Positions 1 to 8,671 of a stretch of DNA of 64,000 bases are shown in pieces (positions within the stretch are counted from its first letter, which is position 1; every line of letters starts with the position of its first letter). The translations under genes and the position numbers were made by a program. The stretch comes from an uncultured Vampirovibrio sp. (lineage in GTDB: Bacteria > Cyanobacteriota > Vampirovibrionia > Gastranaerophilales > Gastranaerophilaceae). The notes beneath the pieces are model-generated. The model made no database searches. It was not told the origin of the DNA and saw only the letters and a list, made by a program, of their open reading frames with translations. The stretch spans positions 21,536 to 85,535 of the forward strand of contig CAJTXZ010000011.1 of assembly GCA_910583725.1 (NCBI GenBank). The letters are read 5' to 3'.

Positions 1-8
1 ATTACAAG

Positions 9-34
9 GGCAAAGAATATTTTTTTGCCTTTTT
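9..34 (+). terminator. Possible rho-independent terminator
   Basis: GGCAAA (9-14) can pair with TTTGCC (24-29) over a 9-nt loop, followed by a run of five T. It would end a plus-strand transcript entering from the left of the window. The stem is short, so this is tentative. Confidence 0.35.
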
Positions 35-63
35 GTAAAGTTTTATTAAATTTCTTTATTTTT

Positions 64-1842
64 TTATCTATCATCCTTGGCACATTCTGTGTTGTAATAT
101 TTTAAAAATGTTGAAATAAATCTCTCCTCTTCAAGCGTGCGCTCTCTGTCCTTATGCAGAGCCATTAGCGTATACAAATTCAAAAGAGAATATTTATTTA
201 AGATGGCTCTGTCATTTATATCAAGTTCAACAGAGCCTGTCAACATAACATCGATGATTTTATCTGTCTCAATTGAAAGAAAAGCATCGGCCATATTTTT
301 ATCAAAGTGTGTCCCGGAATCTTGAACTATTATATCAATCGCCTTTTCGATTGGCATCTTTGAGCGGTAATGTCTTTTTGATGTTATTGCATCAAACACA
401 TCAGAAACCGCTAAAATCCTTCCGCCTATCGGGATATCTTCGCCTTTTAGCTTTCTAAAATATCCGGAGCCGTTATATTTTTCATGATGTGATGAGGCTA
501 TTTTTGCAACATCCTTATATTCTTTTGAAAAATAAATTTTACTTAAAATATCATCAGTTATTTTAACATGCTGCTGGATGTGTTTATATTCATCCTCTGT
601 AAGCTTCCCCTCTTTTTGAAGAACAGAGTCTCTTATGCCGATTTTACCTATATCATGAAGAAGAGAAGCTTGGCGTATAATTTCCTTTTCTCTTGAATCA
701 AGGTTTAATTTATCGCAAATTAGCATAGTATAAAGGGTGACGCGCTTTGAATGACCTGCTGTAATTTTGTCTCTGGCATCGATTGAGGCTGAAAGCGTAT
801 CAACAAAGCTTGAAAGGAGGAGTCTTTGTTCTTCAATAAATTTTTTCTGTTTATTAAAAAGTGCCGCGTTTTCAAGCGCAATGCCCGCAGACGAGCCTAT
901 TGCAATAAGTAAATCTTCATCCTTTTCTGTAAAATATCCGTCTTTTTTGTTTAAAACCTGAAAAACGCCCACTATTTGATGGCTCATATTCCTAATCGGC
1001 ATACAAAGGATTGATTTTGTAACATATCCTGTCTGGTTATCAATTTCTTTGTTAAACCTCTTATCCTTATAGGCTTCCTGAATATTCACGGTTTCGCCCG
1101 TTGTCGCAACGTGTCCCGCAAGCCCAAGGCTTGAATTAAACCTTATTTCTTTAGTATTCATGCCAAGTGCTACCTTTGACCACAGCTCATTCTTTTCTTC
1201 ATCTAAAAGAAAAACTGTACACCTGTCAGCATCAAGGGCAAGCTTTATTTCCTGTGCCACAACGGTTAAAAGATTGTCCATATTTGTTTCAAGCGCAATT
1301 GTCCTTCCCACCTTTAAGAAGGCAATTAAAGGGTCCTCCGTGTGGTGTTTTGGAATAAAGCTTGGTTTTTCGCTTGATATCTGCTTTTTTTGGTTTATTT
1401 TTTTAATCTTTTCTTCAAAATTAAATATTTTTTCATCAAGGTCAAATTCTTCACTAATGGCAATATTTGACGCTCCGTGGATTAAATCTAAGGATACATC
1501 AATGTTTTCTTCCTCAAACTCAATCAGGCCAAGAAGGAACATATTTATTTTTTGCGCCAGATAAGATTCGGATGAATTTGCAAGGTATTTGGCGTCGTTT
1601 AATATGGCAAGGGTTTTATAATAGCTTAGTTTGTGCGTCTTATACTGTACATATGCAAAAAGCGACATTGAAAAAGATACTAAATCAAAGGCTTTTATTG
1701 CAATGGAGGTTTTTCTTAAATCATCAATTGTGCCAATGTTTGCCCTTTTATTGTCATCAAGTGCAGTATTAAGCAAGGATATTAAATTATCCTTAATCCC
1801 CTCATAGTTCTTATCTTGTATATATAAAGTGTTGTTCAACAT
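64..1842 (-). CDS. GAF domain plus HD-GYP-type phosphodiesterase
   Basis: 592 residues in three parts. The first 150 residues are helical and end in a lysine-rich coiled stretch. A GAF domain (about 175-330) contains the conserved TVFLLDEE and VGVFQVLNK strands. The C-terminal HD-GYP-type domain has LLHDIGKIG with the metal-binding HD pair intact, then HHEKYNGSGY and IPIGGRILAVSDVFDA. The GYP signature itself reads GYF. The family breaks down cyclic-di-GMP, and the GAF domain probably senses a small ligand, so a role in second-messenger turnover is inferred. No membrane segment is seen, so the protein should be cytoplasmic. The ATG at 1842 is preceded by GGAAGGG at good spacing. It is transcribed alone. 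Confidence 0.85.
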   Translation of the reverse strand: MLNNTLYIQDKNYEGIKDNLISLLNTALDDNKRANIGTIDDLRKTSIAIKAFDLVSFSMSLFAYVQYKTHKLSYYKTLAILNDAKYLANSSESYLAQKINMFLLGLIEFEEENIDVSLDLIHGASNIAISEEFDLDEKIFNFEEKIKKINQKKQISSEKPSFIPKHHTEDPLIAFLKVGRTIALETNMDNLLTVVAQEIKLALDADRCTVFLLDEEKNELWSKVALGMNTKEIRFNSSLGLAGHVATTGETVNIQEAYKDKRFNKEIDNQTGYVTKSILCMPIRNMSHQIVGVFQVLNKKDGYFTEKDEDLLIAIGSSAGIALENAALFNKQKKFIEEQRLLLSSFVDTLSASIDARDKITAGHSKRVTLYTMLICDKLNLDSREKEIIRQASLLHDIGKIGIRDSVLQKEGKLTEDEYKHIQQHVKITDDILSKIYFSKEYKDVAKIASSHHEKYNGSGYFRKLKGEDIPIGGRILAVSDVFDAITSKRHYRSKMPIEKAIDIIVQDSGTHFDKNMADAFLSIETDKIIDVMLTGSVELDINDRAILNKYSLLNLYTLMALHKDRERTLEEERFISTFLKYYNTECAKDDR

Positions 1843-1994
1843 AACCCTTCCTATAAGAAGATTATACTACATGTTTTCATTAAACAAAATAAAACATGTT
1901 GTTGATTTTATGGCCGCATAATTTTTACACAAATTTACCGTTTTTTCATACGCGTTGCGAAGGGCTGGAACATTATTTTTACCTTCTAAAATTT

Positions 1995-2071
1995 CCTTAT
2001 TAACATTTTTGACAAAAAACGTTAATAAGAGATTGCATTATTAACGTTTTTTGTCAAAATTTGTTAATAAG
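1995..2071. repeat. Long intergenic palindrome with 33-bp arms
   Basis: Left arm 1996-2028 and right arm 2038-2071 are nearly perfect reverse complements separated by 9 nt. Each arm is itself bounded by CTTATTAAC and GTTAATAA, so the unit is an inverted repeat of inverted repeats. ACCTTCT (1981-1987) and AGAAGGT (2070-2076) may extend it after a short insertion. It lies downstream of the small gene at 2077-2292. It is unrelated in sequence to the 190-bp hairpin elements elsewhere in the window. Possible roles are a strong transcriptional stop or a small mobile relic. Confidence 0.7.
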
Positions 2072-2076
2072 AAGGT

Positions 2077-2292
2077 TTATTCAATGGAGGATTTTATGGT
2101 GTCGAGGAAGGTTTCAAATTCTTCGCAATTTTTTCTCATCTGTTTGCAAACTTTATAGCCAAGCTCTGAAAGCACTACCATATCTATTTTTTCATAACTT
2201 TCGCTTATTTTTTTAAAAAGCATTTGCGCTTCCTGTGCGTGTTGCGCCATATCTACCCTAAATGCTTCAAGCGCTTCGTAGTTTGAGGACAT
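2077..2292 (-). CDS. Small helical protein, unknown function
   Basis: 71 residues, almost wholly predicted alpha-helix with heptad-like spacing of hydrophobics and two cysteines (VCKQMRKNC). There is no signal peptide or membrane segment. The family is not recognised. The reading frame ends directly against the large palindrome. Codon use resembles its neighbours, and the start ATG is followed by SSNYEALEAF. It is probably a real but lineage-restricted gene; a dimeric coiled coil is the only structural guess offered. Confidence 0.5.
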   Translation of the reverse strand: MSSNYEALEAFRVDMAQHAQEAQMLFKKISESYEKIDMVVLSELGYKVCKQMRKNCEEFETFLDTIKSSIE

Positions 2293-2556
2293 TTTTGTGT
2301 TACCTTAATATTTCTACATAAATTTTGTTTATTTTTTATAAAACCGAAGCCTAAAAAAGCCTGCTACATAAGATATACAGACTCAGGCCCGATTTTTATA
2401 CAAAAAGTACGGCAAATTTTTGCCGGAGTTGCGTTTTTATGCTAATATTCGGACGTTAATTGATGTATAAATGTTACTACTTAATTATACATGATTCTGC
2501 ATAATTATCAAGCAGAAATGTGTATAATTTACAAAACTTTGCAAAAGGAAACAACT

Positions 2557-2850
2557 ATGTACGCCGACAGAATTAAACAATTGCGAAATAAATTAGATAT
2601 TTCTGTCGCTAAGTTTTCTAAAAAAATTGGAGTGCCAGAAAGAACAATTACATCATACGAAAGAGGCGAACACGCTCCTTCTTTAGACTTTCTGGCTAAG
2701 CTTTGTATGAATCTAAATATCAACGCCAATTGGTTTATCTCAGGTGAAGGTGAAATGTTTAACGGGCAATCATCCCCAGATAAGGATACAAAAGAATTAA
2801 TCCACAACGAAGTAAGAAAAATTCTAAAAGATGAAGGGGTTATAAAATAA
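2557..2850 (+). CDS. XRE-family helix-turn-helix regulator
   Basis: 97 residues. An N-terminal Cro/CI-type helix-turn-helix (about 4-60) has RIKQLRNKLDISVAKFSKK, then VPERTITSYERGEHAPSL. NANWFISGEGEMF follows, a stretch typical of phage-type repressors that tell the reader where the HTH ends. The remaining tail is short, with no S24 peptidase domain, so this is a DNA-binding module only. The ATG at 2557 is preferred over an upstream ATG at 2491 because AAAAGGA sits 8 nt before it. A TATAAT-like box lies at 2523-2528. Targets are unknown; the toxin-antitoxin pair next door faces the other way. Confidence 0.8.
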   Translation: MYADRIKQLRNKLDISVAKFSKKIGVPERTITSYERGEHAPSLDFLAKLCMNLNINANWFISGEGEMFNGQSSPDKDTKELIHNEVRKILKDEGVIK

Positions 2851-2880
2851 ATCGCTGTTTTACTTCAAACCTTGTAATAT

Positions 2881-3168
2881 TTACGCTACTTTCAAGCTAT
2901 ATCCTAGAGTTTTTAGTATCTTTGCCAAAGTATCAACTTTTGGCACCCTTTCGCCCTTAAAAACACTGTACAGCATTGCTCTGTCAATCCCGGCCTTTTC
3001 ACAAAAGCCTGAAATTGTACCTCTTGATTTAATCACAAGTTCCAGAGAGCGAAAAAAAGAGGCAAAATTGCCATCCTCAATATATTGCGCCAAAGATTGG
3101 TTCATATATTCTTTTTGGAATTCGGCATCTTTTAATTGTTCAAGTAAAAAATCATTTAAGTTGGACAT
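2881..3168 (-). CDS. HigA-like antitoxin, HTH protein
   Basis: 95 residues. The C-terminal half is an XRE-type helix-turn-helix (about 45-95) with SRGTISGFCEKAGIDRAML and FKGERVPKVDTLAKIL. This matches the antidote family that pairs with Gp49/HigB-type killer proteins. Its start codon touches the stop codon of the toxin gene with no bases between, so the two are translationally coupled and made from one transcript. The toxin comes first, as in HigBA modules. It is expected to bind the toxin and the operator at 3491-3510. Confidence 0.8.
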   Translation of the reverse strand: MSNLNDFLLEQLKDAEFQKEYMNQSLAQYIEDGNFASFFRSLELVIKSRGTISGFCEKAGIDRAMLYSVFKGERVPKVDTLAKILKTLGYSLKVA

Positions 3169-3483
3169 TTATTTATCTCCCAAAGTTTTTAAATATTCTT
3201 TTGCAATTTCTATATCTTTGCCTTGTCTTTGTTTGTCGCCTGCGTTTAAAAGTAAAACGACAATGTTATTTTGTATTGTGTAATAAATCCTATAACCCTT
3301 GCCAAAAACGAAACGAAGTTCGTATAAATTAGGTGTAAGCTGTTTATGGTCGCCAAAATTATCATCATAAATGCGCTCCAGTCTTTTAATGATTTTAACT
3401 CTTGTCGTATTATCAAGCGACAATAACCAGTCCCTAACCGGCTCCTTTCCATTTTCAAGTTTATAGAACTCAATTTCTTTCAT
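3169..3483 (-). CDS. HigB/RelE-like toxin (Gp49 family)
   Basis: 104 residues with the layout of the phage-derived Gp49/HigB killer family. The features are MKEIEFYKLENGKEPVRDWL at the start, a central helix with KIIKRLERI, then YELRFVFGKGYRIYYTIQ and VVLLLNAGDKQRQGKDIEIA. The basic residues in the RFVFGKGYRIYY strand and the KQRQ helix are where this fold binds the ribosome and mRNA. The family cleaves translated mRNA to halt growth. There is no Shine-Dalgarno, and the promoter places the transcript start at the ATG itself. It is followed immediately by the antitoxin. Confidence 0.82.
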   Translation of the reverse strand: MKEIEFYKLENGKEPVRDWLLSLDNTTRVKIIKRLERIYDDNFGDHKQLTPNLYELRFVFGKGYRIYYTIQNNIVVLLLNAGDKQRQGKDIEIAKEYLKTLGDK

Positions 3484-3518
3484 ATTTATATTGTAGTGTT
3501 TTCACTACAAAATTTCAA
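3481..3518 (-). promoter_or_regulatory. Toxin-antitoxin promoter with embedded operator
   Basis: On the minus strand a -35 box TTGAAA (3513-3518), a 17-bp spacer and a -10 box TACAAT (3490-3495) precede the toxin ATG (3483). The spacer overlaps a perfect palindrome of two 8-bp arms, TTGTAGTG and CACTACAA, with TTTT between (3491-3510). This suits autorepression by the antitoxin. The expected transcript start falls on the A of the ATG, which implies a leaderless mRNA. Confidence 0.72.
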
Positions 3519-3597
3519 GAGGAGAGTTTAAAAAAAGCGATTAATCCATTCAAAAAATTTGATTGCGGAATATCAACCATAAAGCCAAAAACACATC

Positions 3598-3636
3598 AAA
3601 AAAAGAGGAAAATCCTTTTGGAAATTCCTCTTTTTT
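3598..3636. terminator. Bidirectional terminator downstream of pgk
   Basis: AGAGGAA (3604-3610) pairs with TTCCTCT (3625-3631). On the minus strand the hairpin is followed by seven T, which would end the pgk transcript. On the plus strand it is followed by six T. Confidence 0.75.
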
Positions 3637-3654
3637 CCTTGTGTTTATTAACTT

Positions 3655-4851
3655 CTACTTGTCATCAAGTGCTGCAACGCCAGGAAGCACTTTACCTTCA
3701 ATGAATTCTAATGAAGCGCCGCCGCCTGTTGAAACATGGGTGAAATCAGCTGCTTTTGCGAATTTTTTTGCTGCAGAAACAGAGTCTCCGCCGCCTATAA
3801 CAGAAGTTGCACCATCTTTTGTAGCCTCAACAATCGCTTTAAGCACAGCCTTTGTGCCTTCTGCAAATGCAGGGTTTTCAAAGGCGCCTACAGGGCCGTT
3901 CATAAGTATAGTTTTAGATGATTTTAAAACATCTGCAAATGCTTTTCTTGATTCCATGCCGGCATCTACGCCTTCAAAACCGTCAGGAATTTCATTAATT
4001 TTGACAAATTTATTTTCGCCGTTTCCTGAAAAATCATTGGTAACAAGTACATCGGTTGCCATAACAAGCTTAACACCTTTGTCTGCAGCTTTCTTTTCAA
4101 TAGCTTTTGCAACATCAAGCTGGTCATCTTCGCATATTGAATTGCCGATTTTTCCGCCGTTTGCCTTTACAAATGTATAAGCCATGCCGCCGCCTATAAT
4201 GAGGTTATCAACCTTATCAATAAGATTTTCTAACACGCCGATTTTTGATGAAACCTTAGCACCGCCAACAACAGCAGTGAAAGGCCTTGCCGGGTTATCA
4301 AGCGCTTCTGATAAACATCTTAATTCTTTTTCCATCAAAAGGCCTGAAACAGCAGGTTTTAAAACTTTTGCAAGTTTTGCGGTTGATGTGTGGTTTCTGT
4401 GTGCTGCGCCAAATGCGTCATTAACATAAAAATCACCAAGCTTTGCCAATTGGTTTGCAAAGGTCATATCATCGTCTTTGGCTTCTTCTGCCTTGTAATA
4501 TCTTATATTTTCAAGAAGGGCAACCTGTCCGTCCTTTAATTCGGCAACCATTTTTTCAGCATCTTCAACATCTGGAATGAACATAACTTCTTCGCCCAAA
4601 ACCTTTGATAAATATTTTGCAACAGGCGCAAGGGTAAATTCAGGATTCTTTTCGCCTTTCGGGCGGCCAAGATGAGCCATAAGAATGACTTTAGCGCCTT
4701 TGTCCTTTAAGAAGTTCAATGTCGGCATAATGGCCTGAATTCTTGTATCATCTGTTACATTTTTGTTTTCATCTAAAGGAACATTGATATCAACCCTGAC
4801 AAGAGCTTTTTTTCCTTTAATGTCACCTAAATCTTTGATTGATTTTTTCAT
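3655..4851 (-). CDS. pgk: Phosphoglycerate kinase
   Basis: 398 residues, the usual bacterial length. It transfers phosphate from 1,3-bisphosphoglycerate to ADP in glycolysis. It carries the N-domain substrate site VRVDINVPLD, the HLGRPKG motif and FVNDAFGAAHR. The C-domain nucleotide site shows GGAKVSSKIGV, GPVGAFENPAF and the closing GGGASLEFIEGK. The ATG at 4851 is preceded by AAGGAG. It appears to be a single-gene unit with its own terminator. Nothing is missing from the catalytic set. Confidence 0.97.
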   Translation of the reverse strand: MKKSIKDLGDIKGKKALVRVDINVPLDENKNVTDDTRIQAIMPTLNFLKDKGAKVILMAHLGRPKGEKNPEFTLAPVAKYLSKVLGEEVMFIPDVEDAEKMVAELKDGQVALLENIRYYKAEEAKDDDMTFANQLAKLGDFYVNDAFGAAHRNHTSTAKLAKVLKPAVSGLLMEKELRCLSEALDNPARPFTAVVGGAKVSSKIGVLENLIDKVDNLIIGGGMAYTFVKANGGKIGNSICEDDQLDVAKAIEKKAADKGVKLVMATDVLVTNDFSGNGENKFVKINEIPDGFEGVDAGMESRKAFADVLKSSKTILMNGPVGAFENPAFAEGTKAVLKAIVEATKDGATSVIGGGDSVSAAKKFAKAADFTHVSTGGGASLEFIEGKVLPGVAALDDK

Positions 4852-5034
4852 AAGTAATTACTCCTTTTTTATCCATTTATTTTTTATGGCTAATCTGGCT
4901 GGTTTCAGGCCTTGGCCTGCCCTAAAAGCATTATATTAAAAACACGCTTAATCTTCAATTTAAAATTTAGAAATAACTTATAAACCGAAAAATGCCCGAG
5001 CTTCAACGACACTCAAGCCCTGCAAAAATTTATT

Positions 5035-5063
5035 AAAAGGGCGGAACAAAACATCCCGCCCTT
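5035..5063 (-). terminator. Terminator after the small membrane protein
   Basis: AAGGGCGG (5037-5044) pairs with CCGCCCTT (5056-5063). Read on the minus strand, the hairpin is followed by TTTTAATAAATTTTT. It would end the transcript of the gene finishing at 5089. Confidence 0.65.
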
Positions 5064-5088
5064 AATAATGATTTTAAATTTGTCAACT

Positions 5089-5496
5089 CTATTTTGACAT
5101 ACCGGCAGCCATAGCGCCTATGAATATAAGAATTCCAAGGATAATACCAACAACAAAGCCAAGTATCATTAATACAAGTCCTGCTATCGCCCAGGTTTTT
5201 TGAACGCTTGTAAAATGTTCAACACTATCCCATTTTTTATTCTGCCATGCCCATTCGTTGCCTTTGATGCCAAACCATATAGAACATCCTAACGGAATAA
5301 CAAAACCTATAAAAGGAATAATGGAGAATAATGATGCAACAAATATTAAAAGTGTTATATATGTCTTGTTTCCAAGGCCCCAAATCCAGTTTAACAAAAA
5401 GGCGCCCCAGTTAAATTCTTTTGCTATTGCTTCAGGTACGGCGGAACATTTGCCTTCGCCTGAATTGTTCATTAATTGTTGTGTTTCATCTGACAT
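5089..5496 (-). CDS. Small membrane protein with GNEWAW motif
   Basis: 135 residues with about three membrane segments. The conserved pieces are FNWGAFLLNWIWGLGNK, then GIKGNEWAWQNKKWDSVEHF. The same pattern recurs in the middle of the next gene upstream, so the two share a domain, similar to DUF2628-type membrane proteins. The hydrophilic N-terminus of about 25 residues lacks a signal sequence. The gene sits 14 bp downstream of 5511-6704 on the same strand and is probably co-transcribed with it. The function is unknown; a domain duplication between neighbours is clear. Confidence 0.7.
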   Translation of the reverse strand: MSDETQQLMNNSGEGKCSAVPEAIAKEFNWGAFLLNWIWGLGNKTYITLLIFVASLFSIIPFIGFVIPLGCSIWFGIKGNEWAWQNKKWDSVEHFTSVQKTWAIAGLVLMILGFVVGIILGILIFIGAMAAGMSK

Positions 5497-5510
5497 AATT
5501 TTTTACCTTT

Positions 5511-6704
5511 CTATTTTTCCGTTGGTTTATAAAATTTATACGCTGATATTGCAGCCTTTAATGCCGTTTTAAAATCCACGTCCTTTGAATCAATTGATTT
5601 ATCCCTGATGAATTCTCCAAGAAGTTCATTATTTTTTGTACTGTATATTTTAGTTTTTGGAAGCTCGGTCATTTTTGAATAATGCCCATTTGGATTTTTC
5701 TTAAGTTTTTGCATAGCTGATGTAGTTGCAGCGTTTTCAAGCAAATCCCTCTTATCTCCAAAGGAATAACCGGCCCAATCACTTGGCAGCACATAAAATT
5801 TATTCTCATCTTCGCTGATTTCATATTTTTCAAAGTATATTGTTGAATAGAACGTTGTGAATTTTTCTGCAGCATTCATAAACTTTACAGTAGCCTCGGG
5901 GTTCTTTCCGCTTACTGTATCTCCATCATTTGTGCCGCTAAAAGCAAATACTAAGCATAGGACAAAGGCTATGACCAAAAGAACATATATCATTGGAAGG
6001 ATTACAACTTTTAAAATGACAAAAATAATTGTCTGCAAATCTTGGCTTTTTTTGAATTTTTCATCACTTTCCCATTTTTTGCCTTTATATGCCCACTCAT
6101 TTCCCTTGAGGCCGCAAACTACAGCATAATAAAGCCCTGCAGGAGTGAGCCCCAATAGAAGCATCCAAAGGGTTTTATATGAACTGTTAAATAAACCCCA
6201 AAGCCATGTTCCAAAAAACGCGCCCCAATTGAAATCTTTAATAAAATCATAGGGCATTTTGCCCGTTACTTTTCCTTTTTTAAAGAATAAAACAAGGCTT
6301 ATTACAGTATTTATTACAGCAAAAATGGCTAAAACAGCAATCGGCATAAAAAATATGCCAAACACTCCGCACAATAACAATATGCTAAGTATTACGTTAA
6401 TAACGTTATTTGCTTTGCCTAAAATATCATTTGTGCGCCTTATGATATTTGAAATTTTAGTGAACGAAAAAAAAGCAAGGGCCAAAATGTTCCATAACAT
6501 AAGACCTAAAGGTAATTCACCGTATAATTTACCTATATCTAAAAGTTTTTCCAATGATTCAAGGTTTGAAAACAAATACCAGGTCACAGGAAGTGCTGCA
6601 AGCGAGGCTATGATATTGATATATGCAATATTAAGAAGATAATCTCTTCTTCCTATAACGCCATCAAAGCCAATAAATTTAGTATTAAGCCTTAAACTAT
6701 CCAC
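5511..6704 (-). CDS. DUF805-like plus GNEWAY membrane protein
   Basis: 397 residues. Residues 10-150 have four hydrophobic segments with GVIGRRDYLLN and IRRTNDILG, as in DUF805 membrane proteins. Residues 155-260 repeat the neighbour's domain (DFNWGAFFGTWLWGLFN and GLKGNEWAYKGKKWES). The last 130 residues are hydrophilic, probably extracytoplasmic, with no family recognised. The start is GTG at 6704, preceded by GGGAG seven bases upstream. Joining DUF805 to this second domain is unusual. It forms a two-gene unit with 5089-5496. The function is unknown. Confidence 0.65.
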   Translation of the reverse strand: MDSLRLNTKFIGFDGVIGRRDYLLNIAYINIIASLAALPVTWYLFSNLESLEKLLDIGKLYGELPLGLMLWNILALAFFSFTKISNIIRRTNDILGKANNVINVILSILLLCGVFGIFFMPIAVLAIFAVINTVISLVLFFKKGKVTGKMPYDFIKDFNWGAFFGTWLWGLFNSSYKTLWMLLLGLTPAGLYYAVVCGLKGNEWAYKGKKWESDEKFKKSQDLQTIIFVILKVVILPMIYVLLVIAFVLCLVFAFSGTNDGDTVSGKNPEATVKFMNAAEKFTTFYSTIYFEKYEISEDENKFYVLPSDWAGYSFGDKRDLLENAATTSAMQKLKKNPNGHYSKMTELPKTKIYSTKNNELLGEFIRDKSIDSKDVDFKTALKAAISAYKFYKPTEK

Positions 6705-6883
6705 TGTAAACTCCCGGGCCTTTCATAAAACGCATATATTAGTATTGACAATTCACTTGATTTTATAATATTTCAGGGTGTTTGTAAAGATTCAATAATG
6801 TCTATTTTATAAACATTGTAATGTTTTATTGAAAATGTATAATTATTGAGGTTGTTGTTAGGTAAATCAGGACATAAATTAAG

Positions 6884-8101
6884 ATGAAAATCAACTCTAT
6901 CAGGAGCTGTGTAAATTTCACAGAGCCGCAAATTAAGATTTCTTACGGCAGAACTAATCTTTCTTTGCAAAAAAGTGTGGATAAAATGTTATTTTGGCCC
7001 AAAGATACAATAACATTTACGGCAAAATTGCAGCATTCTGATGCAAAACTTGAAGAATTTGCAGAATTTTCTGTGGATGAAGATAATCTTTCAAATGAAT
7101 TAAAACTATCAAACCTTGCAAGAAAGGGAGGAGTTAATACACCAAAAATCAACAAAGATGGCAGTTATAAAATTTATGGAAAAAATGCGAATGTACAGAT
7201 AAATCCCATAGAAAAGGGGCATTTTAAAAATGTTTTGGATAATATTTTATTGATGGATAAAATTGGTCTGTACCATGGCGACTTGGAACAATGCCATGTT
7301 TTTTATTCCAAAGATTACAAAACAGAGTTTGATTGTTTTAGATTCGGATTCCTTTTTGATGAAGACCCTTCCCGCCTGTCATACGAATTTCCAAAAAATA
7401 TATACCCATCAAATGCTGTGCAATATGAGAATAATTGCCTTGGGCAGTATCTTGCCTCATTGTCGGATGATGAAAATAAAGAATATTTCTTAAAACAATA
7501 TCTTGAAACAAGCAGCGGCTTTCATAAAAACCGTGCAGAATTTTTGCAACGAACGGGCAAGGGAAGCGATAAAGAGATAAAATATGAAAAACTTCAGGCA
7601 GAATTATTTAAAAATCCCGGCAAAGAACTGGTAAATCTATATATGGACAGAATAGATTTTCAATATAAGCACAGAAAAATGTTTACAGAATGGGATGAAG
7701 GATTTGGCGCATGTGGCCACACGCCTGATGAATCAAGGACAACAAATGCTGTATTAATGTATTTTGGTGTTATTCAGGCAAATATTGAATATCTAAAAAA
7801 TATTGAGAAAATGAAAGATACAACAAGTAGTCCCGAAGTTAAGGAATATTTAGAATACGAAAAACAATACGGCGAACATTGGCTGAAAAATCATAGTCAA
7901 TCAATTGAAGGGATGAGCCTCTGGACATTAAACTCCGAAAATACTGTTAATAAATCGTACAAAAATGTTGAAGATGAAGAAAAACAAAAACTTTCAGATT
8001 TATTTAAAGAATTTAATGATACAGAAACCTATGATGATAAGGCAGATGCTCTTCAAAAATGTTTTGAACAATATGCGGCAATAATAAAGAAAAAGGCCTG
8101 A
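6884..8101 (+). CDS. Possible protein-kinase-fold protein
   Basis: 405 residues without signal peptide or membrane segments. Residues 45-175 contain a kinase-like series. It runs FTAKLQ, a downstream glutamate in SNELKLSNLARKGGVNTPKI, then LYHGDLEQCHVFYS (HGD catalytic-loop pattern), then FDCFRFG where DFG-type loops carry the metal-binding aspartate. The usual asparagine of the catalytic loop is replaced by histidine, so activity is uncertain. The C-terminal half is helical, with GFGACGHTPDESRTTN. The early TFTA segment resembles short N-terminal motifs on other lineage proteins in the window. The kinase fold is inference from pattern, not from full similarity. There is no clear operon partner. 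Confidence 0.5.
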   Translation: MKINSIRSCVNFTEPQIKISYGRTNLSLQKSVDKMLFWPKDTITFTAKLQHSDAKLEEFAEFSVDEDNLSNELKLSNLARKGGVNTPKINKDGSYKIYGKNANVQINPIEKGHFKNVLDNILLMDKIGLYHGDLEQCHVFYSKDYKTEFDCFRFGFLFDEDPSRLSYEFPKNIYPSNAVQYENNCLGQYLASLSDDENKEYFLKQYLETSSGFHKNRAEFLQRTGKGSDKEIKYEKLQAELFKNPGKELVNLYMDRIDFQYKHRKMFTEWDEGFGACGHTPDESRTTNAVLMYFGVIQANIEYLKNIEKMKDTTSSPEVKEYLEYEKQYGEHWLKNHSQSIEGMSLWTLNSENTVNKSYKNVEDEEKQKLSDLFKEFNDTETYDDKADALQKCFEQYAAIIKKKA

Positions 8102-8154
8102 AAAATCTTCAAGCCTTAGAAACTTTCATTTCACTTTATAGAGGAGGAATTTTA

Positions 8155-8424
8155 TTATGACTGTATATCAATATTTCTAATTTCTTTTGAACCGTTTACA
8201 ATTGTGCCCAGCTGCATTGCCTGCATATTAAGTCTTTGAATTTCAGCACCTACATTTCCTGAAAAAACGTTATCATTTGTTTTAAGGTAGTCAAGAACAG
8301 GCTCCCAGAGAGTGCCTATAGCATTTTCTACACTCTTTGCAGTAGCGTCTGTGAAGTTTGCAACTTGTTGTTTATTTGGGATTACGTTAAAACCAAAAGA
8401 TTTTATGTTAAATTCGCTGACCAT
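8155..8424 (-). CDS. Small protein, unknown function
   Basis: 89 residues, soluble, starting MVSEFNIKSFGFNVIP. It has one central amphipathic helix pair and a second helical stretch, IQRLNMQAMQLGTIV. There is no recognised family, signal peptide or cysteines. GGAAAATAAA-like sequence precedes the ATG (read on the minus strand). It is convergent with the kinase-like gene. It is probably a lineage-specific small protein. Confidence 0.5.
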   Translation of the reverse strand: MVSEFNIKSFGFNVIPNKQQVANFTDATAKSVENAIGTLWEPVLDYLKTNDNVFSGNVGAEIQRLNMQAMQLGTIVNGSKEIRNIDIQS

Positions 8425-8671
8425 TTTATTTTCCTTTGAGTATCCTTATATTATTTATTTCGTACCTAACCGCATAAAACTTTAATGATTGAGTCCCATT
8501 TGTAAAGAAAAATTTACAAAATTTAAAAAATGCTGTATAATTGATTTAATGAGAGTTTTCATGTACTGGCAATTGTAAACTTTTGTTAATATTTACTAAA
8601 TAATTAGCACTTTTTATTTTTACATGTCTTATAGAAAGAGTGAAGGTTAAAATCACCGAAAGGTTAAATAA

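Noticed and set aside
2410..2425. CGGCAAA/TTTGCCG hairpin as a terminator
   Set aside because: No gene on either strand ends before it, and the T run is weak.
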